DNA from: SHZI01 sp964384525
GTDB lineage: Bacteria > Pseudomonadota > Gammaproteobacteria > Steroidobacterales > GCA-2729495
NCBI GenBank assembly: GCA_964384525.1
Contig: CAYLKO010000006.1
Span: 9,623-73,622 of the forward strand
Direction of reading: 5' to 3'
DNA length: 64,000 nucleotides
A program made the position numbers and the translations under genes. Shown piece by piece: positions 18,691 through 26,592 of the stretch. The notes under the pieces were generated by a model, which did no database searches, was not told the origin of the DNA, and worked only from the letters and a program-made list of their open reading frames with translations. How positions within the stretch are numbered: the stretch's first letter is position 1; every line of letters begins with the position of its first letter.

Positions 18691-19224
18691 ATGGCTGAAT
18701 CAGCCAACCAGAATCGCGGCAACGGAAGCAATGGCGCCGCCAACGGTGCAGCGGAGACGCCCGCCAACGGCAACCGGCAGTTCGGCCTGCGCCAGCTTTA
18801 TGTCAAGGACCTGTCCTTCGAGTCGCCGAATGCACCCGGAGTGCTCGGCGAAGCCGGCTTGAGTCCGGAAATAAAGCTGAACCTGCGCACCACGCATCGG
18901 GACCTGGGCAATGGCGTGACGGAGGTCGTGTTGCACGTGTCGGTGCACGCACTGGCCGGGCAACGCACCGTGTTCCTGATCGAACTTGAACAAGCCGGCA
19001 CCTTCCAGATCAGCGGATTTGCACCGGAAGACACCCGTGCAATCATCGGCGTGGCCTGTCCGAATGCCCTGTTCCCCTATGCACGCGAGGCCATTTCTTC
19101 CATCGCGCAGCGCGGTGGCTTTGCGCAATTGCTGCTGCAACCCATCGACTTCACGGCCTTGTTCAATCAGGCCCAGGTCCAGACTGACCAGGGGACTGGA
19201 ACTGCGCCGGCCGGCCAGGCCTGA
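18691..19224 (+). CDS. secB: Protein-export chaperone SecB
   Basis: 177-residue tetrameric cytosolic chaperone that delivers unfolded preproteins to SecA. The conserved core begins QLYVKDLSFESPNAP near residue 35. PEDTRAIIGVACPNALFPYA and REAISSIAQRGGF follow, then PIDFTALF. Compared with E. coli SecB, it carries an extra N-terminal stretch of about 28 residues rich in Asn, Gly and Ala, probably disordered. An AGGT sequence precedes the ATG. Lies between grxC and gpsA, the usual neighbourhood. Confidence 0.96.
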   Translation: MAESANQNRGNGSNGAANGAAETPANGNRQFGLRQLYVKDLSFESPNAPGVLGEAGLSPEIKLNLRTTHRDLGNGVTEVVLHVSVHALAGQRTVFLIELEQAGTFQISGFAPEDTRAIIGVACPNALFPYAREAISSIAQRGGFAQLLLQPIDFTALFNQAQVQTDQGTGTAPAGQA

Positions 19225-19245
19225 CAACCTGCCGGTCACGTGGGC

Positions 19246-20247
19246 ATGACAGCAACGGGTGGTTTTGCCGTGCTGGGAGCGGGTTCCTGGGGTACCGCAC
19301 TGGCGGTACAACTGGGGCGCCACGGTGCGCCGATCAGCCTCTGGGGCCGGAATCCGGCAGATATCGAGGCCATGGCGCGGGACCGCGTCAACGCCCGCTA
19401 CCTGCCCGGGATCCGGCTGTCCGACTCCATCACGGTGGAGCCGGACCTGGCGAAAGTCGTGGCGCACCATCAGGACTTCCTGATCTGCGTGCCGAGTCAT
19501 GCCTTTCACGCCACGCTGGCTGCCATCCGGCCCGGACTGACAGCCAGCGCACGCATAGCCTGGGCTACCAAGGGTTTCGAGCACACCACCGGCCGGCTGC
19601 CCCACGAAGTGGCTCGTGCAGAGCTCGGCAACGGCGTGCCCATGGCCGTGTTGTCCGGACCGACCTTTGCCCGTGAGGTCGGCGCGGGCCTCCCCACCGC
19701 CATGACGATCGCGGCCAACGAACCCTCCTTTGCCGCAGCCCTGGCCGCCCGACTTTCAGACCGGAGTTTCCGGGCATACACCGCCGACGACATGGTGGGC
19801 GTGGAAGTGGGCGGCGCGGTAAAGAATGTGCTGGCGATCGGCGCCGGCATGTCCGACGGGCTGGGTTTCGGGGCCAATGCGCGGATTGCCCTGATCACGC
19901 GCGGGCTCGCCGAAATGAGCAGTCTCGGCAGCGCACTGGGCGGCAGGATGCAGACCTTCATGGGCTTGTCGGGCATGGGGGATCTGGTGCTGACGTGCAC
20001 GGACGACCAGTCGCGCAACCGGCGTTTTGGTCTCGCGATTGCCGGCGGCGCGACCCCCGCGGATGCCGCGCAACGCATCGGTCAGGTGGTTGAAGGCCGC
20101 TTTGCCGCTGCCGCGGTGCGCACGGTGGCGCAACGACTGCACGTGGAGATGCCGATCTGCGAACAGGTCTATCGGGTGCTGGAAGAAGGCGTACCCCCGC
20201 GCGACGCCGCCATGGCTCTGCTGGCACGGGCGCTGGGGCCGGAGTGA
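19246..20247 (+). CDS. gpsA: NAD(P)-dependent glycerol-3-phosphate dehydrogenase
   Basis: 333-residue cytoplasmic enzyme reducing dihydroxyacetone phosphate to sn-glycerol-3-phosphate for phospholipid synthesis. The Rossmann motif GAGSWGTALAVQL lies at the N-terminus. The catalytic-domain signature GVEVGGAVKNVLAIGAGM, with its active-site lysine, is followed by RGLAEM and GLSGMGDLVLTCTDDQSRNR. ATG at 19246 is preferred; a GTG two codons earlier is possible. No clear ribosome-binding sequence is seen. Same strand as secB, 21 bases downstream. Confidence 0.95.
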   Translation: MTATGGFAVLGAGSWGTALAVQLGRHGAPISLWGRNPADIEAMARDRVNARYLPGIRLSDSITVEPDLAKVVAHHQDFLICVPSHAFHATLAAIRPGLTASARIAWATKGFEHTTGRLPHEVARAELGNGVPMAVLSGPTFAREVGAGLPTAMTIAANEPSFAAALAARLSDRSFRAYTADDMVGVEVGGAVKNVLAIGAGMSDGLGFGANARIALITRGLAEMSSLGSALGGRMQTFMGLSGMGDLVLTCTDDQSRNRRFGLAIAGGATPADAAQRIGQVVEGRFAAAAVRTVAQRLHVEMPICEQVYRVLEEGVPPRDAAMALLARALGPE

Positions 20248-20260
20248 AGCCGGGGCGGCC

Positions 20261-20716
20261 TCAGGCAAAATCGAGTTGACGCCAGGCTTCGTACACCACG
20301 AGCGCCACGGCATTCGACAGATTCAGGCTGCGCGGCACCGTGCGCATCGGAATGCGCAAAACCTGGGCGGGCGGCAATGTGTCCAGGATCTCCGCGGGCA
20401 GCCCGCTGCTCTCCGGGCCGAACAGGAAGGCATCGTTTGCCGCGAACCTGGGCTCTGAATAGAGCCGCGTGCCCCGCGTCGACAAGGCATGCACACGCGG
20501 ATGTCCAAGGTTCTGCAGACAATCCGCCAGCGTCTCGTGTTGTTGCACCGGCGCCCACTCGTGATAATCGAGACCGGCGCGCCGCAGCCGGGTGTCATCC
20601 AGACTGAAGCCCAGCGGGTGAATGAGGTGCAGGCGCGACCCGGTATTGGCGCACAAGCGTATGATATTGCCGGTATTCGGCGGAATTTCCGGACGAAACA
20701 GGATCAGGTTGAACAA
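20261..20716 (-). CDS. trmL: tRNA (cytidine(34)-2'-O)-methyltransferase TrmL
   Basis: 151-residue SPOUT methyltransferase modifying the wobble nucleotide of certain tRNA-Leu species. The family N-terminus FNLILFRPEIPPNTGNIIRL is clear. Motifs LFGPESSGLP and IPMRTVPRSLNLSNAVALVV form the trefoil-knot SAM site. No ATG fits this N-terminus: the codon before FNLILF is TTG (20716-20714), with a GGAG sequence about 8 bases upstream. The longer open frame is shadow of the divergent gene. The start lies only 4 bases from the GTG of the dihydroorotate dehydrogenase. Confidence 0.9.
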   Translation of the reverse strand: MFNLILFRPEIPPNTGNIIRLCANTGSRLHLIHPLGFSLDDTRLRRAGLDYHEWAPVQQHETLADCLQNLGHPRVHALSTRGTRLYSEPRFAANDAFLFGPESSGLPAEILDTLPPAQVLRIPMRTVPRSLNLSNAVALVVYEAWRQLDFA

Positions 20717-20720
20717 AACT

Positions 20721-21716
20721 GTGGCTCCAGTCGCGGCCAGGAACACCGATGAAGCGTTGTTGGGCTTCCGCTTTTGCGGATTGAGCTTCGCTTCGCCGAT
20801 CGTCCTGTTGTCGGGTTGTGTCGGGTTCGGCGAAGAATACACACGCGTTGTCGGCTTCTCGAATCGCGATGTGGGCGCTGTCGTGCTCAAAGGCACCACT
20901 TTGCAGCCACGACTGGGCAATGAATTGCATCGCCTTGCCGAAACGCCCATGGGCATGCTCAATGCGATCGGCCTGCAGAACCCCGGCGTGGACAGCGTCG
21001 TCAACCGCATCCTGCCATCGCTGGATTTCAGCGAGACCCGCTTCATCGCCAACGCCTGCGGCGCAACGATCGAGGAATACGTCGAAGTCTGCAAACGCTT
21101 TGACGACTCCGCGATCGACGCGATCGAGATCAACATCAGTTGCCCCAACGTCAAGGAAGGCGGCGTCGCGTTCGGCAACTATCCGGATGTGTCGGCACGG
21201 GTCGTGGCGGCCTGTCGTCGGGCAACGACCAAACCCCTGATCACCAAGCTTTCGCCAAACCAGACCGACATCCAGGAAAATGCCCGCCGGTGCATCGAGG
21301 CGGGAACGGATGCCTTCGCCGCGATCAACACGCTGATGGGCATGGCCATCGATATCGAGAAGCGCCAGCCCGTACTGGCCAACGTCCAGGGTGGCTTGTC
21401 CGGACCGGCGATCAAGCCCATCGCGCTGCTGAAGACCTGGCAGGTTTACCAGGTCGCGGCGCCCCATCGCATCCCCATCATCGGCCAGGGCGGCATCAGC
21501 TGTGCCCGCGATGCACTCGAGTTCCTCATGGCTGGCGCGTCGGCGGTCGGGGTGGGAACAGCGCTGTTTTATGATCCGCTCATCTGCCATGAGATCAATG
21601 CCGGCATCGCCGCCTATCTGCGCCAGCATGGCCTCACGAACGTGAGCGATCTGGTGGGTACGCTGGGAGCCGCACTGCCATCCGCCGCCGTGCCGATGGC
21701 CGCTACCGCCGGCTAG
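20721..21716 (+). CDS. Class 1 dihydroorotate dehydrogenase-family protein
   Basis: 331-residue FMN-dependent TIM-barrel protein. It has the class 1 catalytic cysteine in NISCPNVKEGG, the FMN-binding TKLSPN segment, and the C-terminal phosphate-binding IPIIGQGGISCARDALEFLMAG. It resembles class 1B PyrD or the related dihydropyrimidine dehydrogenase-like group. No pyrK electron-transfer gene is adjacent, and gammaproteobacteria normally use the membrane class 2 enzyme, so its role in pyrimidine synthesis is uncertain. GTG at 20721 is the likely start; an ATG at 20622 would overlap trmL by about 95 bases. Confidence 0.8.
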   Translation: MAPVAARNTDEALLGFRFCGLSFASPIVLLSGCVGFGEEYTRVVGFSNRDVGAVVLKGTTLQPRLGNELHRLAETPMGMLNAIGLQNPGVDSVVNRILPSLDFSETRFIANACGATIEEYVEVCKRFDDSAIDAIEINISCPNVKEGGVAFGNYPDVSARVVAACRRATTKPLITKLSPNQTDIQENARRCIEAGTDAFAAINTLMGMAIDIEKRQPVLANVQGGLSGPAIKPIALLKTWQVYQVAAPHRIPIIGQGGISCARDALEFLMAGASAVGVGTALFYDPLICHEINAGIAAYLRQHGLTNVSDLVGTLGAALPSAAVPMAATAG

Positions 21717-23131
21717 TCGTCCAGCCCGTACTCCCGGATCTTGCGGGTCAGGGTGTTGCGCCCCCAGCCGAGGAGCCGGGCAGCCTCCTGCCGGTGGCCG
21801 CTGGCCCGGGCAAGCGCCGCCCTGATCAAGGTTCGTTCGAATTCAGGCAAGGCCAGCGTCAGCAGTGGGTCACTGCGGTCGGCCTGGAGCTCGGTGTCGG
21901 CCCATCGAGCCAGCTTGAGCGCCCAGTCTGCGATGCCGGCCTGCGCGGACTGGCCGGTATCGGCGTGCCCGCCCAGCTCATCGGGAATATCTTCGCTGCG
22001 AATTTCGGCACCCGCTGCCGTGACGGTCAAGCGCCGGCAGGCATTGACGAGCTGACGGACATTGCCGGGCCAGGCAAAGTCGGTCAGCAGGGCCAGTGCT
22101 TCTGCCGCCACCCGCTTCGGCGCTATGCCCAGCTCTCGCGCGGCTTCGGCCAGGTAGTACTCGAGCAGCAGTGGAATGTCATCACGCCGGTTGCGCAGCG
22201 GTGGCACGACGATGTGCATGACGTTCAGCCGGTGAAAGAGATCTTCCCGGAAAGTTCCGGACCGGACGGCGGCCGGCAACTCCTGGTTGGTGGCGGCGAT
22301 GACGCGCACATCAACGTGGATGGACTGCTGACCGCCAACCCGATAGAACTCACCCTCGGCCAGCACCCGCAAAAGCCGGGTCTGGAGGGCCGGCGACATG
22401 TCGCCGATCTCATCGAGAAACAGGGTGCCGCCGTCAGCCTGCTCGAAGCGCCCAATGCGACGGCTGTCGGCGCCGGTGAATGCGCCACGCTCATGGCCGA
22501 ACAATTCCGATTCAAGCAACTCGGCGGAAATCGCCGTCGTATTGAGCGCAATGAAGGGCGCGTTGGCCCGGGGACTATGCTCGTGCAGGGCCCGGGCCAC
22601 AAGCTCCTTGCCGGTACCGGACTCCCCGGTGATCAGCACCGTCATGCTCGACCGCGATAACCGGCCAATGGTACGAAACACTTCCTGCATGGCCGGAGCC
22701 CGGCCCAGCATGGCCGGAACCGGCCGGTCCGCCGCCACCTGGCCGCCGGCAGTGCGGGGACCATGACGTGCTGCCCGGCGCACCAGCGCCACGGCGGTAT
22801 CGACATCAAATGGTTTGGGCAGGTACTCGAAGGCACCACCCTGATACGCCGCGACCGCACTGTCGAGATCAGCGTGCGCCGTGATGATGATGACTGGAAA
22901 CATATGGCCTTCGGCCGCCAGGCGGCGCATGGCGTCCATGCCGTCGATGCCAGGCATGCGTACATCGGAGATCAGCACGTCCGGCTGTTCAGTGCGCAAT
23001 GCATCGAAAAGTGCATCGGCGGATTCAAAGCTCCGCGTCTGCATGCCCTCGTTGCCCAGCGCCTTGTCGAGAACCCAGCGGACCGATGCTTCGTCGTCGA
23101 CGATCCAGACGGCCAGCTTGCGGGCATTCAT
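21713..23131 (-). CDS. ntrC: Nitrogen regulation response regulator NtrC
   Basis: 472-residue sigma-54 activator. The receiver domain is residues 1-120 (VWIVDDEASVRWVLDKAL, phosphoacceptor Asp in DVLISDVRMPGIDG). The AAA+ domain follows, with Walker A GESGTGKELVARAL, the sigma-54 contact loop GAFTGA and Walker B DGGTLFLDEIGDM. A Fis-type helix-turn-helix ends the protein (HRQEAARLLGWGRNTLTRKI). It overlaps ntrB by 4 bases. The likely target is the glnA promoter 3.3 kb away, which has matching binding sites. Its last bases overlap the dihydroorotate dehydrogenase 3' end. Confidence 0.96.
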   Translation of the reverse strand: MNARKLAVWIVDDEASVRWVLDKALGNEGMQTRSFESADALFDALRTEQPDVLISDVRMPGIDGMDAMRRLAAEGHMFPVIIITAHADLDSAVAAYQGGAFEYLPKPFDVDTAVALVRRAARHGPRTAGGQVAADRPVPAMLGRAPAMQEVFRTIGRLSRSSMTVLITGESGTGKELVARALHEHSPRANAPFIALNTTAISAELLESELFGHERGAFTGADSRRIGRFEQADGGTLFLDEIGDMSPALQTRLLRVLAEGEFYRVGGQQSIHVDVRVIAATNQELPAAVRSGTFREDLFHRLNVMHIVVPPLRNRRDDIPLLLEYYLAEAARELGIAPKRVAAEALALLTDFAWPGNVRQLVNACRRLTVTAAGAEIRSEDIPDELGGHADTGQSAQAGIADWALKLARWADTELQADRSDPLLTLALPEFERTLIRAALARASGHRQEAARLLGWGRNTLTRKIREYGLDD

Positions 23132-24231
23132 GGCGTCGTCGCCCCGTCGGTGAGCGGCAGCCGGACGGCAAATATGGTTTTGCCGGGCCGTGATTGAAAT
23201 TCGATCAAGCCATCGTGGCGGCTGACCAGATCCTGCGCGATGGCCAGTCCCAGTCCGGTACCGTCACCGCGTCCGGTCACCAGCGGATAGAAGATGGATT
23301 CAGCCAGTTCGGCGGGAACACCCGGACCATCGTCTTCGATTTCTATGCAAAGCGTCAGTTTGCAGTGGACCGCACCGATCGGGGAATTGGCCAGCGCGCG
23401 CGTGCGGAAGATGAGTTCTCCGGTCGATCCCACCGCCTGCAGTGCGTTCCGCGCGATATTCAACAGGGCCTGGATCAACTGATCGGGATCAGCCGACAGC
23501 ACGGGGAGGCTGGGATCATAGTCGCGAACGATCCCCACCCCGGTGGGGCGCTCGTTGGCCACCAGCGTCACGACACGTTCGAGAACTTCGTGAACGTTGA
23601 CACCCTGCCGGCTGGGTCGATGCACCGGACCCAGCAAACTGTCCGTAAGCGCAGTGAGTCGATCGGCTTCGCCGATGATGATGCGCGTGAACTCGCGGAG
23701 CGCCGGGGTTGGCAATTCACGCTCCAGCAGCTGTGCAGCGCCGCGCAGACCACCGAGGGGATTGCGGATCTCGTGGGCGAGCTGGCGGATCATCCGGCGG
23801 CTGGCATCCCGCTGGCTGATCAGGGCATGCTCCCGATCGATCTGTCGCCATGGTGTTGCATCGGACAACTCCACGATGACCCGTTTTCCAGGTCCCGGGC
23901 CTGGTGACAGATGACAGGCTGCTTCAATGACGGCGCCACCCCGATGGGCCGGGACAATGGTGATGAGCTGCCCGAAGGTTTCCGCGCCTTCCGTCACGCG
24001 GCCCAGCAATGCCGCGACGTCATGGAGCCCGGGCAGCAGGGTATGCAGGGGGCAGCCCAGACTCGACCGGCTGCTCAGACCCAGCAGATCTTCCGCTCCC
24101 GTATTCAGATACAGGAGATGACCGTCGCCATCGACGATGAGAACTGCCGTGGCCAGGCCAGCCAGTATCTCCAGCGGTGGCGGTACCGTGCCGGGGTCGG
24201 CATCTTCCGGAACCGGACCACTTGAGTCCAT
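23128..24231 (-). CDS. ntrB: Nitrogen regulation sensor kinase NtrB
   Basis: 367-residue cytoplasmic histidine kinase/phosphatase partner of NtrC, itself controlled by PII. An N-terminal PAS-like domain (LEILAGLATAVLIVDGDGHL) is followed by the H-box LAHEIRNPLGGLRGAAQLLE. The ATPase domain has an N-box NIARNALQAV, a G1 box EIEDDGPGVP and G2 GDGTGLGLAIAQDLV. No membrane helix is present, as expected. The start at 24231 matches family length; the frame upstream is shadow. ATGA overlap with ntrC shows coupling. Confidence 0.94.
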   Translation of the reverse strand: MDSSGPVPEDADPGTVPPPLEILAGLATAVLIVDGDGHLLYLNTGAEDLLGLSSRSSLGCPLHTLLPGLHDVAALLGRVTEGAETFGQLITIVPAHRGGAVIEAACHLSPGPGPGKRVIVELSDATPWRQIDREHALISQRDASRRMIRQLAHEIRNPLGGLRGAAQLLERELPTPALREFTRIIIGEADRLTALTDSLLGPVHRPSRQGVNVHEVLERVVTLVANERPTGVGIVRDYDPSLPVLSADPDQLIQALLNIARNALQAVGSTGELIFRTRALANSPIGAVHCKLTLCIEIEDDGPGVPAELAESIFYPLVTGRGDGTGLGLAIAQDLVSRHDGLIEFQSRPGKTIFAVRLPLTDGATTP

Positions 24232-24257
24232 GGGCGATGAATCGATGGTCGGTGGCT

Positions 24258-24812
24258 TCAGGGCCGCGGGGGCAGCGCAGTGGGGGGTCGGGATGGATTC
24301 GCGATCGAGGTCTGCCGGACATGAAAGGTGATCGGTGCGCTCGACATCAGCGCTTTGCCGGAGCTGTCGATCACCTCCACCGTCAGGGTGTGTGTGCCGC
24401 GATCCACGCTGGAGAACTGCGCCTGGGTAGCTCCCGGGGCCGTCTTCCGGGTCTGGCCATCCAGCGTGAACAGCAGGGAATCTTCGGGCCGCAGGGCCGG
24501 CTGTACGGTTGCGGCGACAGCCAATTGCCCCTCGATATTCCACAGCACCTGTTCCTGTGTGGGCGTCGTCACGGCCAGTGACTGGTAGCCCACCGTGCGT
24601 ACGGCCGGTTTGCTGTTGGCGCCGGCTGTGCTGTTTTGACTGATGCCCACGTTGCCGATCGAAGTGCCGGTCGGCTTGCTGACCGTGAGCGTGATGCGTT
24701 CAGCGCCTGCATGCGGCTGGTCCGAGTAGTGCGTTACACCATCTGCATCGACCCACCGGTAGACGTTGGCCGAACCGAGAGCCAGGGCGAGAACAGCCAG
24801 GATGGCGTACAT
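24258..24812 (-). CDS. DUF4124 domain protein, secreted
   Basis: 184-residue predicted exported protein. MYAILAVLALALGSANVYRW is a signal-like segment running into the DUF4124 motif VYRWVDADGVTHYSD. The rest has a possible Ig-like beta-sandwich (DSLLFTLDGQT ... HTLTVEVIDSSGKAL), as is common in proteins found between glnA and ntrBC in gammaproteobacteria. The function is unknown; the gene position suggests a cell-envelope role coupled to the nitrogen operon only by synteny. The start is uncertain: the frame is open to a TTG at 24863. Confidence 0.78.
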   Translation of the reverse strand: MYAILAVLALALGSANVYRWVDADGVTHYSDQPHAGAERITLTVSKPTGTSIGNVGISQNSTAGANSKPAVRTVGYQSLAVTTPTQEQVLWNIEGQLAVAATVQPALRPEDSLLFTLDGQTRKTAPGATQAQFSSVDRGTHTLTVEVIDSSGKALMSSAPITFHVRQTSIANPSRPPTALPPRP

Positions 24813-24850
24813 GGCCAAAGCATACCTGTACGGCCTGCGGTCAACCAGCA

Positions 24851-24882
24851 CCCGCCGCCACAACGTGAACTGTGGCGGCGGG
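24851..24882 (-). terminator. Strong hairpin after glnA
   Basis: A perfect 12-base-pair GC-rich stem (CCCGCCGCCACA / TGTGGCGGCGGG) with an 8-base loop, 13 bases past the glnA stop on its strand. It would strongly end or slow the glnA transcript before the DUF4124-ntrBC genes, as in enteric glnA-ntrBC. No clear T tract follows. Confidence 0.55.
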
Positions 24883-24895
24883 CCGGCTCCTTATG

Positions 24896-26308
24896 TCAGA
24901 GGCTGTAATACAACTCGAACTCAAGCGGGTGGGTGGCCATGCGCACACGCGTGACTTCCGTCATCTTCAAGTTGATGTAGGCATCGATCAGATCGTCACT
25001 GAAGACATTGCCGGCCTTCAGGAAATTCCGGTCCTTGTCGAGTGCTTCCAGAGCCTGCTCCAGGGTGAAGCAGACCTTGGGGATCTTCGCGTCTTCTTCC
25101 GGCGCCAGGTCATACAGATCCTTGTCCATCGCCTCGCCGGGGTTCAGCTTGTTCTGAATGCCATCCAGTCCGGCCATCATCATGGCCGCAAAGGCCAGAT
25201 AGGGGTTGGCCGTGCTGTCCGGAAACCGGATTTCGATCCGGCGGCCCTTCGGGTTGGTGATGAATGGAATACGAATCGAGGCCGAACGGTTGCGTGCCGA
25301 GTAGGCCAGCATCACCGGCGCCTCGAAGTGCGGCACCAGGCGTCGATAGCTGTTCGTGCTGGGGTTGGCCAGCGCGTTGATGGCCCGGGCGTGCTTCAGG
25401 ATGCCGCCGATGTAATACAGCGCGGTCTGGGACAGCCCGGCATACAGATCGCCCGCAAACAGGTTCTTGCCGCCCTTGGCCAGCGACTGGTGCACGTGCA
25501 TGCCGCTGCCGTTGTCACCGACCAGCGGTTTGGGCATGAAGGTGGCCGTCTTGCCATAGGCGTGCGCCACATTCTGCACAACGTATTTCAGTACCTGGAC
25601 CTGATCGGCTTTTTCCGTGAGCCCGCCGAAGCGGACACCAATCTCGCACTGGCCGGCAGTCGCCACTTCGTGGTGATGGACTTCAACCGACAGGCCCATT
25701 TCCTCCAGCGTGAGGCACATCTGCGACCGGATATCCTGCAACGAGTCCACGGGGGGTACCGGAAAGTAGCCGCCCTTGACCCCGGGCCGATGGCCCATGT
25801 TGTTGTTCTCGTAGACCTTTCGCGAGTTCCAGGCGCCCTCTTCCGAATCGATCTGGTAAAAGGAGCCACTGACGTCAGAGCCGTAGCGCACGTCGTCGAA
25901 GATGAAGAACTCGTTTTCCGGGCCGAAGAAGGCCTGATCGGCAATGCCCGTCGACAGCAGGTGCGCCTCGGCACGTTTTGCGGTCATGCGCGGGCAGCGC
26001 GCATAACCCTGCATCGTGGAGGGTTCGTAGACATCGCACCGCACGTTGATGGTGGAATCTTCCATGAACGGATCCAGCATGACGGTGGATGCATCGGGCA
26101 TCAGCACCATGTCGGACTCCTGGATGCCCTTCCAGCCGGCGATGGACGAGCCATCGAACATCCGGCCGTCTTCAAAGAAGGTTGCGTCGACGGTATGGGC
26201 GGGGATGGTGAGGTGCTGCTCCTTGCCGCGCGTGTCGGTAAAGCGCAGATCGACAAATTTTGCGTCTTTTTCCTTGATCAGCTTCAGGGCTTCGGCAGAC
26301 GTGGACAT
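24896..26308 (-). CDS. glnA: Glutamine synthetase, type I
   Basis: 470-residue dodecameric enzyme making glutamine from glutamate, ammonia and ATP. It has the N-terminal beta-grasp region with GRMFDGSSIAGW, metal-binding FGPENEFFIFD, the ATP-site signature KPLVGDNGSGMHVHQSL, and RSASIRIPFITNPKGRRIEIRF written here only as family match near residue 340. The adenylylation tyrosine is in DLYDLAPEED, as in GlnE-regulated GSI-beta enzymes. A perfect AAGGAGACTACATG fixes the start at 26308. It is preceded by a sigma-54 promoter and NtrC sites. Confidence 0.97.
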   Translation of the reverse strand: MSTSAEALKLIKEKDAKFVDLRFTDTRGKEQHLTIPAHTVDATFFEDGRMFDGSSIAGWKGIQESDMVLMPDASTVMLDPFMEDSTINVRCDVYEPSTMQGYARCPRMTAKRAEAHLLSTGIADQAFFGPENEFFIFDDVRYGSDVSGSFYQIDSEEGAWNSRKVYENNNMGHRPGVKGGYFPVPPVDSLQDIRSQMCLTLEEMGLSVEVHHHEVATAGQCEIGVRFGGLTEKADQVQVLKYVVQNVAHAYGKTATFMPKPLVGDNGSGMHVHQSLAKGGKNLFAGDLYAGLSQTALYYIGGILKHARAINALANPSTNSYRRLVPHFEAPVMLAYSARNRSASIRIPFITNPKGRRIEIRFPDSTANPYLAFAAMMMAGLDGIQNKLNPGEAMDKDLYDLAPEEDAKIPKVCFTLEQALEALDKDRNFLKAGNVFSDDLIDAYINLKMTEVTRVRMATHPLEFELYYSL

Positions 26309-26390
26309 GTAGTCTCCTTGCTGGATCGGACGTGAGGGGGGCAACGCTGCACCGCTGACGATCTTGAACTGTCGTTGCGGCGCGCTATGC

Positions 26391-26410
26391 TATTGCAAGT
26401 GGCGTGCCAA
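26391..26410 (-). promoter_or_regulatory. Sigma-54 promoter of glnA
   Basis: On the minus strand the sequence reads TTGGCACGCCACTTGCAATA. This is an almost ideal -24/-12 element (TGGCACG, N4, TTGCA), with GG at 26408-26407, GC at 26396-26395 and exactly 10 bases between. Transcription would start near 26383, about 75 bases before the glnA ATG. Confidence 0.88.
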
Positions 26411-26471
26411 AAGCGAACAGGCCACAAGCTGTTGTTTCCTTTGAATCAGCACCATACTTCGACGTCGTTGT

Positions 26472-26488
26472 CGCACCAGTATAGTGCG
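26472..26488. promoter_or_regulatory. NtrC binding site, proximal
   Basis: CGCACCAGTATAGTGCG is a near-palindrome matching the NtrC enhancer consensus TGCACCA-N3-TGGTGCA at 11 of 14 fixed positions. Its centre is about 97 bases upstream of the predicted glnA start of transcription. Confidence 0.7.
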
Positions 26489-26504
26489 GGGTCGATTCGA
26501 GATC

Positions 26505-26521
26505 TGCACCATCGGTGAGCA
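26505..26521. promoter_or_regulatory. NtrC binding site, distal
   Basis: TGCACCATCGGTGAGCA has one perfect NtrC half-site and a weaker second half. Its centre is 33 bases (three helical turns) from the proximal site, the spacing seen for the paired sites at enteric glnA. It lies in the upstream region of the divergent glyQ gene. Confidence 0.55.
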
Positions 26522-26555
26522 ACAGCGCCCGCCTGCCCGCCCTGGAACGGAACGT

Positions 26556-26561
26556 TATACT
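26556..26561 (+). promoter_or_regulatory. Candidate -10 for glyQ
   Basis: TATACT, one mismatch from TATAAT. It would place the transcript start near 26568, 25 bases before the TTG start chosen for glyQ. No matching -35 is seen, so this is a suggestion only. Confidence 0.35.
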
Positions 26562-26592
26562 GCCGCGCCTTTGCCTCACGGAATCAGCCTGC

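Noticed and set aside
22605..22630. GGTACCGGACTCCCC inside ntrC, identical to the repeat core
   Set aside because: It encodes GESGTG of the NtrC Walker A, and the outer ATAACTACCA / TGGTAGTTAT arms are absent, so it is probably chance plus protein constraint.
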